A DNA stretch of 64,000 bases from Spirometra erinaceieuropaei (lineage: Eukaryota; Platyhelminthes; Cestoda; Diphyllobothriidea; Diphyllobothriidae). The notes under the pieces were generated by a model. The model was given only the letters and a program-made list of their open reading frames with translations, made no database searches and had not been told where the DNA came from. The stretch's first letter is position 1; each line of letters starts with the position of its first letter. The stretch is taken from positions 61,532 through 125,531 of the forward strand of contig CACRXP010000564.1 of the NCBI GenBank assembly GCA_902702965.1, in the 5' to 3' direction. Shown in pieces: positions 21,801 through 33,065 of this stretch. Both the position numbers and the translations under genes were made by a program.

Positions 21801-22479
21801 GCTTAGTTCTATTTCGTTGCTTTCTTCGCCTGAAAGGTGTGCTCTTACACGGCAGTGCAAGCTATTGGAAGCGTTCCGTTTGTTAGAGATTCGGCGGTTG
21901 GTCTCATAGTGAATGACTTGCGTATCATTTTATGCAATAAACATTTATGCGCAGTGCTCCGTCAGTCTTTCGTTGCGCGAGAACATCCAAAAATGGCAGT
22001 TTACTGTCGACTGTAAAAATAGAAAATATACGGCCAATTCTCGTGAAACGATGTTGAAATCTATACTCAAATTGTAGGCCGTTGGCTAACTGTCATAGTT
22101 GATACTACTCGACTTTTTCTGTACAGTGGAAACTCAAGTTTACTCAGATGCAACGATTTTTGGCGTTTTTGGAATTTTCCGACTTTCTAAAAAAGTTGTT
22201 ATTGCAAGACAACGTAGTATTAATTTTGAAGACTGTGCATATTATATAGACTGCTCGTCAAGGTACTGGCACGTCAGGTGCAGACGGCCGTTTCACGGCC
22301 ATTGTCGATCGTCAGTACGCCACAGGTCTGTCGTGTGCCTTATGACCAAGAAGCGGCTGTCCGCGTCTGACGTGTTAGCACCTTGGTGAGCATTCTACGT
22401 AGTATTGGTCCACCAACCTCACGACACGTAAACTTACATTTTTCAATATGATATCGGTTAGCATCAAGTACCTAGGTGG

Positions 22480-22720
22480 GTTTTAATACTAGTCATCATA
22501 CAGCGCAATCCTATGGTATTGCAGTCACGCTAGAATGCTGCCATTTAAGTGCACGTATTCTCGGCTGTCTGTAAAAACTATGTTCGTTACAAATGGCTAC
22601 CTACGTAGCATAGTCCTCCGTCGATTTTGTGTGTCCTATAAAGCTCGACAAGTTTTATAAAGAGCATGCATAACCATGTCTTTTCTTGTATTCCATTTGT
22701 AGTAAAATGGGTCTTCTTCT
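22480..22720 (+). repeat. Diverged relative of the palindromic MITE left arm
   Basis: Shows ATCATACAGCGCAATCCTAT, GGCTACCTACGTAGCATAGT and later parts in the same order as the left arm at 26980-27120. Ends not placed. Confidence 0.4.
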
Positions 22721-22917
22721 TCTTCTTCTCATTCTTAAAATTTTCTAGTTAAATTAACGGAATCATTCGCATCGCAAAGTTTGCACTTATGGGACTTCTT
22801 GAGACCATGCAATGCCCATTCAATTAGAATTATAAATGCCTATTTACCAATGATCCTTAGGCATATACAGAGACCTCTACCAGGTACAAGGATGGTTTGT
22901 TGACGAAAAACAGTTGG

Positions 22918-23080
22918 ATTGTCGCGCCCGACAGTGTCCACCATGCGCTCCACAGCAAAGTGAAGCAGGCAGGGCAACTAGCGCGTGAAATAGTTAATAG
23001 CAGTAGTAGACTTGCACAGAATATACCTCACTCCCTTCCCACCACCTGAATGCGGTGTCAAGACAGACTAAGGAAGACCC
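22918..23080 (+). repeat. Dispersed repeat D, partial copy
   Basis: CAGTGTCCACCATGCGCTCC, then ATAGCAGTAGTAGACTTGCA and CACCTGAATGCGGTGTCAAG, in the order of the 12918 and 40640 copies. It stops where repeat R3 begins. Confidence 0.55.
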
Positions 23081-23099
23081 GGGGTGAGGAAGAGTGCAA

Positions 23100-23705
23100 A
23101 CATTTTCGAACCGTGCCTGAAAAGGTCTGTTTTGAAAGAGTTACTCCAAGTTCACGCATTAATTTCCTCGGAAATTAAACAAGGCAAGTTGAAACTGGAG
23201 TTAATATATCAGAAAACACACGGGGAATGCTGGGGGACCCACTGACGAGCCGAACCCCTCTCAGCTGCATCAGGCAGCGGCATAAGATCGGCAAAACACG
23301 CGCTTTTGGGCTTTTAACTAATACCTGTGTTGTTAGTACGGTAAATCATTGTACAGCTCTATACTACTGCTGCCTGTTGGCGGTTTGTGAATATTAAGCG
23401 GTTATTTCGCAGTAGCTGATGGATTTCAGCTCAAATATTCATAGCAAATTTCGGACCGTGCTGAGAAGGTCTGTTTCGAAAGAGTTATCCCAAGTTCGCG
23501 CATTACTTTCCTCGGAAATTAAACAAGGCAAGTTAAAACTGGAGTCCATATACCAGAAAACACAGGGGATAGCTTGGGGACCTACTGACGAGCTGAACCC
23601 CTCGCAGTTGTGTCAGGCAACGACATAAGATCGGCGAAACACGCGTATCTGGGCTTTTAACTAATACCTGCGTTGTTAGTGCGGTAAATCATTGTACAAT
23701 CCCAG
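23100..23705 (+). repeat. Repeat R3, two direct copies
   Basis: Copies at about 23113-23360 and 23454-23703 share GTTTCGAAAGAGTTATCC-type, CCTCGGAAATTAAACAAGGC and GGCTTTTAACTAATACCTG blocks. A third partial copy lies at 53025-53175. The second copy keeps an open frame (RRSVSKELSQVRALLSSEIK and so on, 23419-23628), while the first is broken. I cannot assign it to a family. Confidence 0.6.
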
Positions 23706-24740
23706 TGTGTGTGTCGAAAACTGGGTCTGCCAGCACACCAGACACGTTGAGATGTGCTATGGTGCACATCTCCGATAACACATGCCAGACTCCGATATGG
23801 CTTCCGTGTTGGTCCAGCGCATTTACTACGTGGGGGCACTGTTGATAGCCACAAACAAAAGTGGACTGCCTTGGTAAGGGGAAGCGCATTGCCAATTTTT
23901 CTGTTGCAGTGTCACGTCGTTATCGCCCTTGTTACCCTAAGTAAGGCCTACTTGTTTATGGGTTTCTTCCTAGACGTTTGATTCGACCAAGTGGCAATGG
24001 TTCATGTTCATCTGTTGATGGTAAAGTAGATAGGAGGAGATTTAACTGTTAGGGCTGACTGCATCAGTAAAGTCGACTTTTGAGCAAAGCGACAGTGGTG
24101 CTCCCATAACCCATTAGCTATGTTTTCTTGGCATAATAGACGAGCCTTATTCTCAGTCAAATAGCTGGTTCGGGTTTCTAGTTATTTGTGCGAATAAAAT
24201 TCTCTGCAGTATAAAATAGAACAAATCCGTCTGTTTTTTTCATATTACAATCAGATAGGAGCTTACTGAAATCCGAAAAAAAAATTTTAATGTTTGTTGA
24301 CGACGGTCTCGTGAGGGGGCCGTGACATATGGTAGCTGTCAGCGGCACGATTAACTCTCAGAGGACGGCAGACGGTCGCGGCGCTTCAAACAGGTGCCTC
24401 TTGGTGTACAAACATCCCCAGACCAGATGGCTCTTGCCGACGAGTGAGCAGCATGTGAGGGAAGAGAATAAACAGGATAACCGGATGGCAACGTCAAAAG
24501 ACGCAAGTTCCCATGGTCACACACGCCTACTTGCCGACGACGACGACAACGGCGACGGTACGCATACGTGCGGCGTCCGTGTGTGTGTGTGCAGTCAGCC
24601 GTATTTAGCTTCTCCACGAACGTTCTTAAAATTCAACCTACTGAAATTTAGTTTGAAAAGATTCCTGCTAAAGTAGGAGGCGCAATCGACTGCATTTTTT
24701 GCCTCCAGAAAATGTTCCTCTTACCAGCAAGTATTAACAT
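23706..24740. other. No recognisable gene
   Basis: Overlapping ORFs at 23754-23981 and 24329-24676 (plus) lack family motifs. The latter contains a simple Asp/Gly-coding GAC run and a GT run (about 24578-24590). Confidence 0.35.
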
Positions 24741-25675
24741 TTCCAAACAACGTAACATCATCTCTAACATTTCTTTTCTGCCTTTAGTTGTCTCAAAACT
24801 GTTTTCGATTAAGCGGAAAATCGGGTTTTACGGTTGCAATGATTACGTAAGGAAACAAGATGTGGATTCAGGTCTAAACAATTCTGCTTTACAAACTAGT
24901 TATATTATATGGTATAAAGTGCAGTGACAAAGCTGTCTGGTGATAGTTTTCTTTCCCACAGTGAGAACATAAAAGCGCGACACGTCATCCCTGTTCTCTA
25001 CTCCGTCGTGTGGCGAAGATGTCGGAACGGTTTTTTGTCTTTTGTCGATTTTGAACAGTTGGGGCAATTACCAACCGACGGACTGCCGCCTCTGTCCTTA
25101 GCAGACACGCTCAATATTGGTAAGGTTAGTCCGTAAGGGGAGGGGGAATTATTAACGGCATAACTGTGGCTAGGGATAAGCAGACGAGCGACCGAAAGGG
25201 TTCTTTAGTAGGTAGAACGGTGATTTTATTCGTTAAGTACTAAAACAGGCATCCATATGTGCTCGTCAGGACAATTCACAGGAAACATTTGTTAATCTTC
25301 CCCTAGAGCATGATAAGGGAAAATGAGGGGGCAATTCGGTCTAGGTGGTCACACATGGGAGGAATCTCCCATAGGAACACAAGGCGCCGACTGAGGCTTT
25401 TAAGAGATGCCGACATCTGATTGTTCGGATGGTCATCAAATTCGGCGGGTGGTCATGTTAACAGCCGTTTACTGGCATCTAGAAGGTTGGCTTAATTCAA
25501 ATCGCCATCCACCGATGCTAAATGCAAGCCATGATTTAAGACGATAATGTCCCTGTTTACCGCTTAAAAGGGGGCAGGATTCGAAGAATGCCAAGGATCA
25601 TACCCTGATTTTTAATACAAAACCCAGCCTCTCTGCCTGTTACCTCTGAACAGTGTTTATTCCTGTCGAAATTCG
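24741..25675 (+). repeat. Repeat X, copy 2
   Basis: Direct copy of 4740-5675 at roughly 85-90% by eye. It includes the hairpin at about 25349-25368 (CATGGGAGGAATCTCCCAT). It is followed by repeat Y and then a third X piece, giving an X-Y-X order. Confidence 0.65.
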
Positions 25676-25734
25676 AGTTAATCGAAGGGGCACCGATAGA
25701 GTGTAAGACCTTCAAGTAGTTGGCAACTCCCCTA

Positions 25735-26055
25735 AAAATCAGTGTGACTGCAAACATCACTTATCCTTCACTTATCATTTGAAATTCCCTGTCCTTCCTG
25801 ACTACATTTAAACTTAACAAGGACGCTTTATTTGAAGTCCATTATTTTTTGAAAACTGCTTTTCGTGTATTTTTGGATTAGTGCGCCCACTTTCTTTGCC
25901 AAATGACAGCGTACAATAAAATTTTTAGTAAAAATTTATCCGTTGTCTGTGTCTTCATCCTGTGCGTTGCCCCAACCGCAAAACCCACTCTACCACTATT
26001 CAACGTCTGACACGGTCCACAGGCTGACTTAAGTTAGTTGTGGGTCCTACATTCT
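25735..26055 (+). repeat. Repeat Y, copy 2
   Basis: Matches 11100-11440 and 47020-47375. It sits between two direct X copies, where an internal region would be expected if X were a terminal repeat. No coding frame. Confidence 0.6.
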
Positions 26056-26094
26056 ATCGTTGCCATCAAAAGATGAAAGCAAGTGTTTATGGAG

Positions 26095-26645
26095 TACCCG
26101 CGACAGGTCATACGTGTTCTCTACTCCGTCACGTGGCAGGGATGTTGACGCAGGTTTTATTTGCTTTTTGGTCAAGTTCGAACAGTTAGGGCAATTACCA
26201 AACGAAGTACTATCGCCTCTGTTGTTAGCAAGCACGTGGGGGGACTTACGAATGGCAGAACTATGCCTAGCACTAGGACGGTGATTTTATTCGTTAAACA
26301 CTAAAAGGGGAATTAATATGTGTTCGTCAGGACAATTCTCAGAAAACACTTGTCAACGTTCCCCTTGAGCGTAATGGGAAAAAATGAGGAAGCAAGTAGG
26401 CCTAAGTAGTCATAGATGGGAGTGAACTCCCATGGGAACACGGCGTGCCGACTGCGACTTTCAAGAGATGCCGACGACTGATTGTTAGGATGACCATCAA
26501 ATTCGATTAGCGGCCAATCAAAAGGCCTAAGATGAATATTATTATAGGCAGGGAGTTTGCTGGCATCATGAACACTGTCTTAAGTTACGTCCCCATTCCG
26601 TGATGTCCAATGGAAGTCATAATTTAACAGGACAACGCACCTGTT
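26095..26645 (+). repeat. Repeat X, copy 3 (partial)
   Basis: Aligns with 24985-25560: TTCTCTACTCCGTCACGTGG, GTGTTCGTCAGGACAATTCT, and the hairpin ATGGGAGTGAACTCCCAT. The end corresponds to CATGATTTAAG...ACGTCCCTGTT of copy 1. Confidence 0.6.
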
Positions 26646-26895
26646 CCTCGTTGAAAATAGCACGAATCTAGTAGTGTGTAAGACCAAAATCGAACTTTTG
26701 AGAAAACAGTCCGCATCCTCTAAAACACTATCATTCCGGCCAGCAGTGAGAATTCTATTTCCATCGATAATTTTTGCATATGTCGAAAGCAATCGCGACT
26801 ATGCAAAAAAATCTTTAAAATCAAACTGAAGAACCACAATGACCAAATCATTATAGAAGTCTTAGCCGTTTCTTTATGCAACACATATAAATATA

Positions 26896-27919
26896 CAGTA
26901 GGTGGGCAAACTCATGAAATGCCAACCGAAATTCCGAAATGCGTCTTCGTTTCGAAAAGATTAATTAAGTAGGATTGTAAAATTAATCATCATGCAGCAT
27001 AATTCTATAATAATTCAGCCGGTTTTCGGACGAACTTCTTTTTGGCTATAGTCCGTAAGGATGACTACTTACTTAGCATGCATTTTTCTTACTGAACTTC
27101 GATGCCCTTGAATATTCAATGATACTCCATGGAAAACGTGCGTGTAAATATTCATTCTTTTGATCATTCGGTAGAAAATTACGTCTTCTTCCAATTTTAT
27201 ACTCGAAGGAAGGGTATAGTTCGGTTTTTAAAACTTTTCTAATTCCCGAATAATTGTATACTTGAAGGAAGGGTATAATACGGTTTTCAAAAACTTCCTC
27301 GATTGCCGAATAATGTTGAACCCTGACCTACCGTTACATCTAAATTCAGGGTTTCAAAATCATAAGCCCTATATTTCCCGCGTACAGAAAATCATACATT
27401 TTTCTACGGTACTAAGAGAAGACCACATGGGATTCATAAAATGTAGCAGTGGTTTTGAGTCATAGTGTTGACTTTACAAGCCACATTGGTAAATGCAGAA
27501 ACACGACGTTTCATGAACGGCCATTTTACGGTATTGAAAAATCTCAAAATTAGGAACTTTTCAAAACCGAATTATACCTTTCTGCTTAGCATAAAATTCT
27601 GAGAGGACGTCATTTTCTACTTAATGAGCAAAAAATAAATTTTTATATACGTTTTCAATGAAGTATAATTGATTATATAAGGGCATCGAAAATCAATGAG
27701 AAAAATACATGCTACTTACGTAATCACTATTTTCAAAGTGTGGTTTTTGCATTCGGCCGGAAAGATGTTTATACAAAAGCTGGCATCCTGTGGTAACTGA
27801 ATTATTATAGAATTAACCTACATGGTGAGCACTTTTAGGACCCTACTTTATTACTCTTTTCGAAACGAAAACGCATTTCAGAATTTCGGTTGACATTTCA
27901 CGAGTAAGCCTACCTACTG
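26896..27919. mobile_element. Palindromic TA-flanked MITE (Tc1/mariner-type ends)
   Basis: The left end CAGTAGGTGGGCAAACTCAT and the right end (reverse-complemented CAGTAGGTAGGCTTACTCGT) match, with TA directly outside both (26894-26895 and 27920-27921). The inverted similarity continues inward for about 450 bp per arm. For example, left GCATGCATTTTTCTTACTGA corresponds to the reverse complement of 27690-27720, and left GGAAGGGTATAGTTCGGTTT to that of 27560-27590. Only a short central part (about 27300-27530) is unpaired. There is no transposase. CAGT ends and TA duplication suggest the IS630-Tc1-mariner superfamily. Confidence 0.8.
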
Positions 27920-28244
27920 TACTTAATCCGAATAGGACAGTAAACGCATTACTGATTTTCGCACATGTTGTTCTATTTCATCATTTTCTCACTTTTATGC
28001 ATCGTCCTATGCGGTCTAAACTAAATAAACTGAAATTTACCTGCTATCTCATAGTCTGGTTTTCGGTAAAAAACTGTTTCTACGTTAGTAATCACTACTC
28101 TGTAAGTCAAAGTCCGCATTCTTTTGGAAGATGGTCGTATCTGTAATGCTATAGCAAGTTCGGGGACGTGGGTTTGACGGGTTTTACGGAACACGGATGG
28201 GAGGTCACCGATCGCATTACGGGTTAGTTCCATTATGCCTTGCT

Positions 28245-28560
28245 GTGGGGCAGACACGGTGGATATCGTAGTCTATGACGATCGACCTGTTGTGTGTGTG
28301 TGTGTTCCTGGTCGTTTGTTGTGTGGACCAGGGGTTGCGGAGTGGAGCGCCAAGGTGAGAATCCGTCCAAACCATCCACCTGGGGCCTCCCTCGTCTCCG
28401 GTCTTCTTGACTCTGTCTTGACACCGGGCTCAGCAGGGGAGGAGGAGGAAAGAGTGTTGTAGATGCAGCGCAAGTCTATTGGCACTATAAACCCCTGCGC
28501 GAGTCACCGTCCCTGCTCCCATCGCTGCTGCAGCTGTGGGGCGCACGGTGGACATCGTCG
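28245..28560 (-). repeat. Dispersed repeat D, tandem partial copies
   Basis: A short end piece (ACACGGTGGATATCGTAG at 28255) is followed by a nearly complete unit. The unit runs from GTCCAAACCATCCACCTGGG and GGTCTTCTTGACTCTGTCTT to CACGGTGGACATCGTCGAAA. This indicates one D unit joined to another end. Confidence 0.6.
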
Positions 28561-29610
28561 AAATCGACTGTCGGACTGTCGTGTATGTGTAGATCGAGTC
28601 TTTCGTATGATAGAAAAGCGGTCACTAGTCGGCAAGAATTTACAGGAACCGGAATCGACGGTTGGACGCGAGCCTGCCAATTGAGCGACGGGTGGATCAG
28701 AACAGTCAAAGGCTTACTTGGGCATGCAAGTGTGGTGTGAGGATACGACTCTCCAGCCTCTAAACCGCAAGGGTGCCTAATAAGAGAAGGCAGCTGTGGC
28801 GACATTTTGGCCAGCTCACGCCAGATTAACCTGCTAATCTGAACGCAATAACTAAAGGAGGCCGGGAACGGAGAGAGATCCTGTCGAAAATTTACACACT
28901 AAGGGGGCGCGCCGATGAGCTTGAAGAAGGCTATTCAGTGAACCCATCGGACACTCATGACCGATTGGGGAGGGGGGGGACAGGAGAGGGTGGGTTTAAT
29001 GTCGCTGTCGAGGTGTATGAGGCTATTTAAAATATCGTCAAGACAAAGTAGAGTCGGACGTGCGGAAAAAAGGAGAGGGAGAAACAGGGAGAGCAGACGC
29101 CGATGCCGCGGAAGGGGAGAGGAGCTCGGACACTTGAGTGAATGAGCGATTCTAGATGACTGAGCAGGCTATATTGCGCACTTTGGATCGGAGTCCCGGC
29201 AAGGGGGACGGGGTGTCTGTAAGTCAGTGCGCGATGAGTGTGCAGGTACCACTTACTGGTAAGCGGTTCAATGAAGACTGGCTGCGAAGCAGATAAGCCC
29301 CTTTGGCATAAAGAATAGTCATTATTTGTCATTCAGGTCGGATGCCGAAGTGACAAATCACTTAATTCAGTAGAGGACCCAAGCAACTAAGCTTACTGCC
29401 CAGTGGGATCGCACCAACTGCCATCTGGCGTAGTCTTGGATGGAGAGGTGGGCGGAAATTTGGAATCTACCAGGCCAGCCAGAGCCACTGAAGTCTTATG
29501 AATCCAACGGTGCTTTTGCTAACTGAGCCCTTTTCGGCTATTTCTGACTTACTGACTTTCCTCGGGGTAATCTGCACCACTGGTAGGGTAGGGTACGGTC
29601 GATATTATTT
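28561..29610. other. No recognisable gene
   Basis: ORFs on both strands (28485-28805 minus, 29027-29332 minus) lack motif support. Purine-rich plus-strand sequence lies at 28965-29130. Confidence 0.35.
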
Positions 29611-29614
29611 TGGT

Positions 29615-29735
29615 GGGGGTGGCTCACCGATCGCGTTACGAAATTCATTTGTTCCGTTGTGCCCTGGGGTTCCCTCTCTCTCTCTCTCTCTCGAGCCCAA
29701 CCAGCAACCGCACAACTGCGCGTAACATAGGCAGA
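29615..29735 (-). mobile_element. SINE-R 3' fragment
   Basis: GGCTCACCGATCGCGTTACG, a TC run, CGAGCCCAACCAGCAACCGC and AACATAGGCAGA. This is the minus-strand 3' flank of SINE-R, abutting the PLE fragment. Confidence 0.55.
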
Positions 29736-29859
29736 TGTTCAGTTTCAGTTTATTTGAAGTAAACATAAGAAATGAATTAAAATATACGGACAGGTAGATA
29801 ATTAAGCTGAAGCTCGGGTTTGGGGAGGGGAGGGTGAGAGTGAAACACAAACCGTTACA

Positions 29860-30425
29860 GTCAGCGCCAGGTCCGGCGAAGGTAATTACATGCGGGTGGC
29901 TGGCTTGGTGGTTATGAGCCATGGCGACTGTGGAACCTGCATGAAGTTCTTCTGTGCGCATAGGACCGGTCCGCGTAGCCTGATTGCAGCCGCCTCTGCC
30001 GTAGCCAACAAGCGCTGCCCAAGTAGTTTTGGATAGCTTGATGGGACCTTGGAAATCACTCTGAAGGCCTCTCTGGCGTCTACAAGGTGGTCTGTGTCTA
30101 CCATGTGCGCGAGGATCGAGCTGTTGATGTTCTATGTTTGACCCTTTCCTAACCACGCTGGAAGATGTTCTTTTATTCTTTTAAACAAACGCCGGCTCAT
30201 GCGACCCATGTATTCTGCCCCACAGGAGCAGGTGGAGGGGTTAAGACACACAGAGGTGGTCTGAGCTGGTAGTTTGTCCTTGCCCTCTCCGTATAGGATG
30301 GGACTGGTGGAGAACAGCACACGGGTGTCAGCTGCTGGAAAGGTCTGTGATACAGCTTGAGTTAGGCGTCTTCTTAAGAGCTCACTTGATGCATCCCTTA
30401 AAATGGGTCCTATGCGCACAACAGA
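29860..30425 (-). pseudogene. PLE RT tail plus GIY-YIG endonuclease, frameshifted
   Basis: The minus-strand frame at 30419-30132 reads GEGKDKLPAQTTSVCLNPS, TCSCGAEYMGRMSRRLFKR and IKEHLPAWL. This is the KD-linker and a GIY-YIG module of the Neptune-like CSCGAxYIGR type. After a frameshift near 30130 it continues as HMVDTDHLVDAREAFRVIS. The C-terminal EAW block is not found. A subfamily differing from the IPC type at 53250-53743 is present again at 59760-59945. The RT catalytic core is absent. Confidence 0.75.
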
Positions 30426-30814
30426 ACTTCATACAGGTCCCACAATTGCCATGGGTCGAAGCCATCAAGCCAGCCACCCGGATGTAATTACCGTCGCCGA
30501 GACCCACCTTGTCCCTGGCGCTGACTGGAATTTTGGTGTTTCCCTCCTCCCTTCCCCTCACCCCCCTTTTACTTAACCGTATCTTTTAATGCGTTTTTTC
30601 AATGGCAATATAAATGCACAGGCCTGAAGAGAATTTGTCGAAAGCAGACGCATGCTCGCCAAATTGCCTTTTGAATTTCACAATGGGAATTTTCGCGACT
30701 CGAAAACATGGGTGTTGGACCTTTGGACTCCCTGTTTGTTACAAGGAAGCGAATTATATCAAAAATTTGAAAATGGAAACATTAAACAGCCCAAAAAGTT
30801 TTTTTCAGATTGGC

Positions 30815-30920
30815 CGAAGGCTTACACACCTCGGGATTGGGTATGGCTGGCTGACGACGGCTTATAAGTCAGAAATGGCCATTCCAGCCTGCCTTTCCTT
30901 TGTAGCTAATACTTGTCTGC
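30815..30920 (+). mobile_element. SINE-R body fragment
   Basis: CACCTCGGGATTGGGTATGG, CTGGCTGACGACGGCTTATA, AGAAATGGCCATTCCAGCCT: plus-strand body without the tRNA head. Confidence 0.6.
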
Positions 30921-32690
30921 GAACATGGCTTCGTTAGCGGTACCTGCCACGGCCTTTTCGACCTTTCGGCTGGAGTTAACTAATGATAGTGAAATCAGGA
31001 CCCTTTCTCAGGCACGTCATAGCCTAACAATTAAGTGAACATTCAAATGCCGCAACCTCTCACTAAGTTGCAACAGAAATGAAAGTGTACGTCAGGGCAT
31101 GATCGCCGATTGATTGTTACATTTCGGCATCACGATGAAGGGCAAAGTAGCGGTGTTTTAGGAGTCTATCGAGTGGACATACTCCTTTACTCTCAAAAGA
31201 GACACGCAAGCTGTGCTTTCGTGAGTTGATCAACCCGCTCGTAGTAAAGTCCGAAATCTCGAATAATAGCATGCATGAGGCGTCGATACTGACGGCCCGA
31301 AAAGACGAATTTCCAGCATGTTCAAAAAAGTGAACTGTCTTCGGGCAGACTATGCTGATAAAGAAAAAGAGGTTGAACTAAGCCGTTTAACATATGGACG
31401 ACGGGAGGCGTGAATATTCAGAATATCAAAGAGGCAACGCAAATAGCCCCCTCTCCTTATCGGTAAGATCACCATCCTCTAACCTGATCAGTAGCGTGAA
31501 TACCTGCGATTGAGAAGGACGGCCGAGCGATCACGGAAAGGAGTTTATTCGCGTGACGATTCGGATTCAGTCTCGAAGTTATCATCCGAGACAATGTTAG
31601 CAAGGGATTGGGCCCTAGCAAAAGGCGACGTCTGTCAACTCAGATGGTCGTATTCAGTAGCCGGGGCTCTAGCGAGTGGGATTCACATCGCTCCTCCAAG
31701 TAATCGGCTTAAAAGCAACACTGTCAGGCCTGAGGCAGATGCGCGAAAAGCACTCTTTCTTTCCATGGGGTGATTAAGCCTCCTACTTGAAAGCTGCGCG
31801 GAGCAGAAATGAGAGCATTGCCTGTGTGACCCCAGGGTGGTCAATGTCGCCAAAGTGTCCTTTCGTTTTCCCAGGAGGTGATTTTCTGCCTTGATGTCTT
31901 GAGCGACTGCTTACAGTCCCGCCCCCCCCCGCACAATCAACAACCCACCCCCACGCGATGTAGCGAGCAGAAGGGGACATATTAGAAGCGCATTCAGAGT
32001 CAGGAGCACGTAAAACATCTAGAGATGGGGTAGAAATCTGCTGCAGTGGACTTTCGGTTCAGTGAAGATATAACAAGAGGAGGAAAGCAAGTGTTTTTTC
32101 TAAGAGCGAAGACATACCCAGGAGTAAGAAGGTCGAGCACAACGAGATCCTTCTGCAGCAGAACGGCGACTGCGTAGGGGTCGCAGGATTCTGGAGCGGG
32201 TTGCGGAGAGAGGGGGAGAAAAAAACCGGAGTTATAAATAATGCGTTAGTAGGGCAGTGTGGAAACCTAGAAGGCAAGAATTTGTCAAACAGACACGACA
32301 TACTACCACTGGAGTCGTAATCGGAATGCTTAACAGTCTGTCCAGCTTGTCTCACAGGATAAGGACAGTGGGAAGGGAAAACGGATTTGCGACAAGACAG
32401 CAATGTGCGGACGTTAGAAGAGAGAGGGGGTGAAGTGGGACGGATAGGAGGTCACAGGGGATCCGTGGGGCGCTCATCTCAAGTTCGAGTGCACCCCAAA
32501 TGAGTTGCTGTGGTGCACGTCCGCTAATCGGAATATGCCCCTTATCAGCAACAGTGCATCAGCTAAACTGTACTCGCTAGTTCGACCGGAAACTGTGTAG
32601 ATTTTGACTAAAATGTCGAGTACGTCACGATAGCAAGCAATATAATACATAGCTTTACTTTCACACCCCATTCTAAATCGAAATACCTTC
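30921..32690. other. No recognisable gene
   Basis: No tomosyn exon, TE domain or tRNA was recognised. Short ORFs such as 31510-31773 (plus) and 32059-32403 (minus) lack motifs. Confidence 0.35.
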
Positions 32691-32698
32691 GACGCGGG

Positions 32699-32850
32699 CG
32701 AATAATAATAATAATCATCATCATCATCACAACCACCACCACCACCACCACCACCAGCATCATCATCATCATCGTCGTCGTCATCATCCTCATCATCCTC
32801 ATCATCATCATCACCGCCGCCGCCGCCACCACCACCACCGCCACCAGGGT
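32699..32850. repeat. Compound trinucleotide array (ATC/ACC/GCC)
   Basis: AATAATAATAATC, ATCATCATC, ACCACCACC and GCCGCC blocks run for about 150 bp. The minus-strand ORF through it (poly-Val/Met) is an artefact. Confidence 0.9.
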
Positions 32851-33022
32851 TAGCTTACTTCGCAAGAAACTGGTGGAGACTGCGAAAACTGACTGACACA
32901 GACAAATTGCGAGGGCAGAACATGGAATCTTGGTCACAGAGGGCACCAGCACTTAAATTCCGGCCCTGTTAACTGATGACTGTTCCGGTTTCAGATCACC
33001 CTTTTTAAAACGGCCATTTCAC

Positions 33023-33027
<5 letters not shown>

Positions 33028-33061
<34 letters not shown>
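33028..33061. repeat. (CA)n microsatellite
   Basis: About 16 CA units without interruption. Confidence 0.95.
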
Positions 33062-33065
<4 letters not shown>

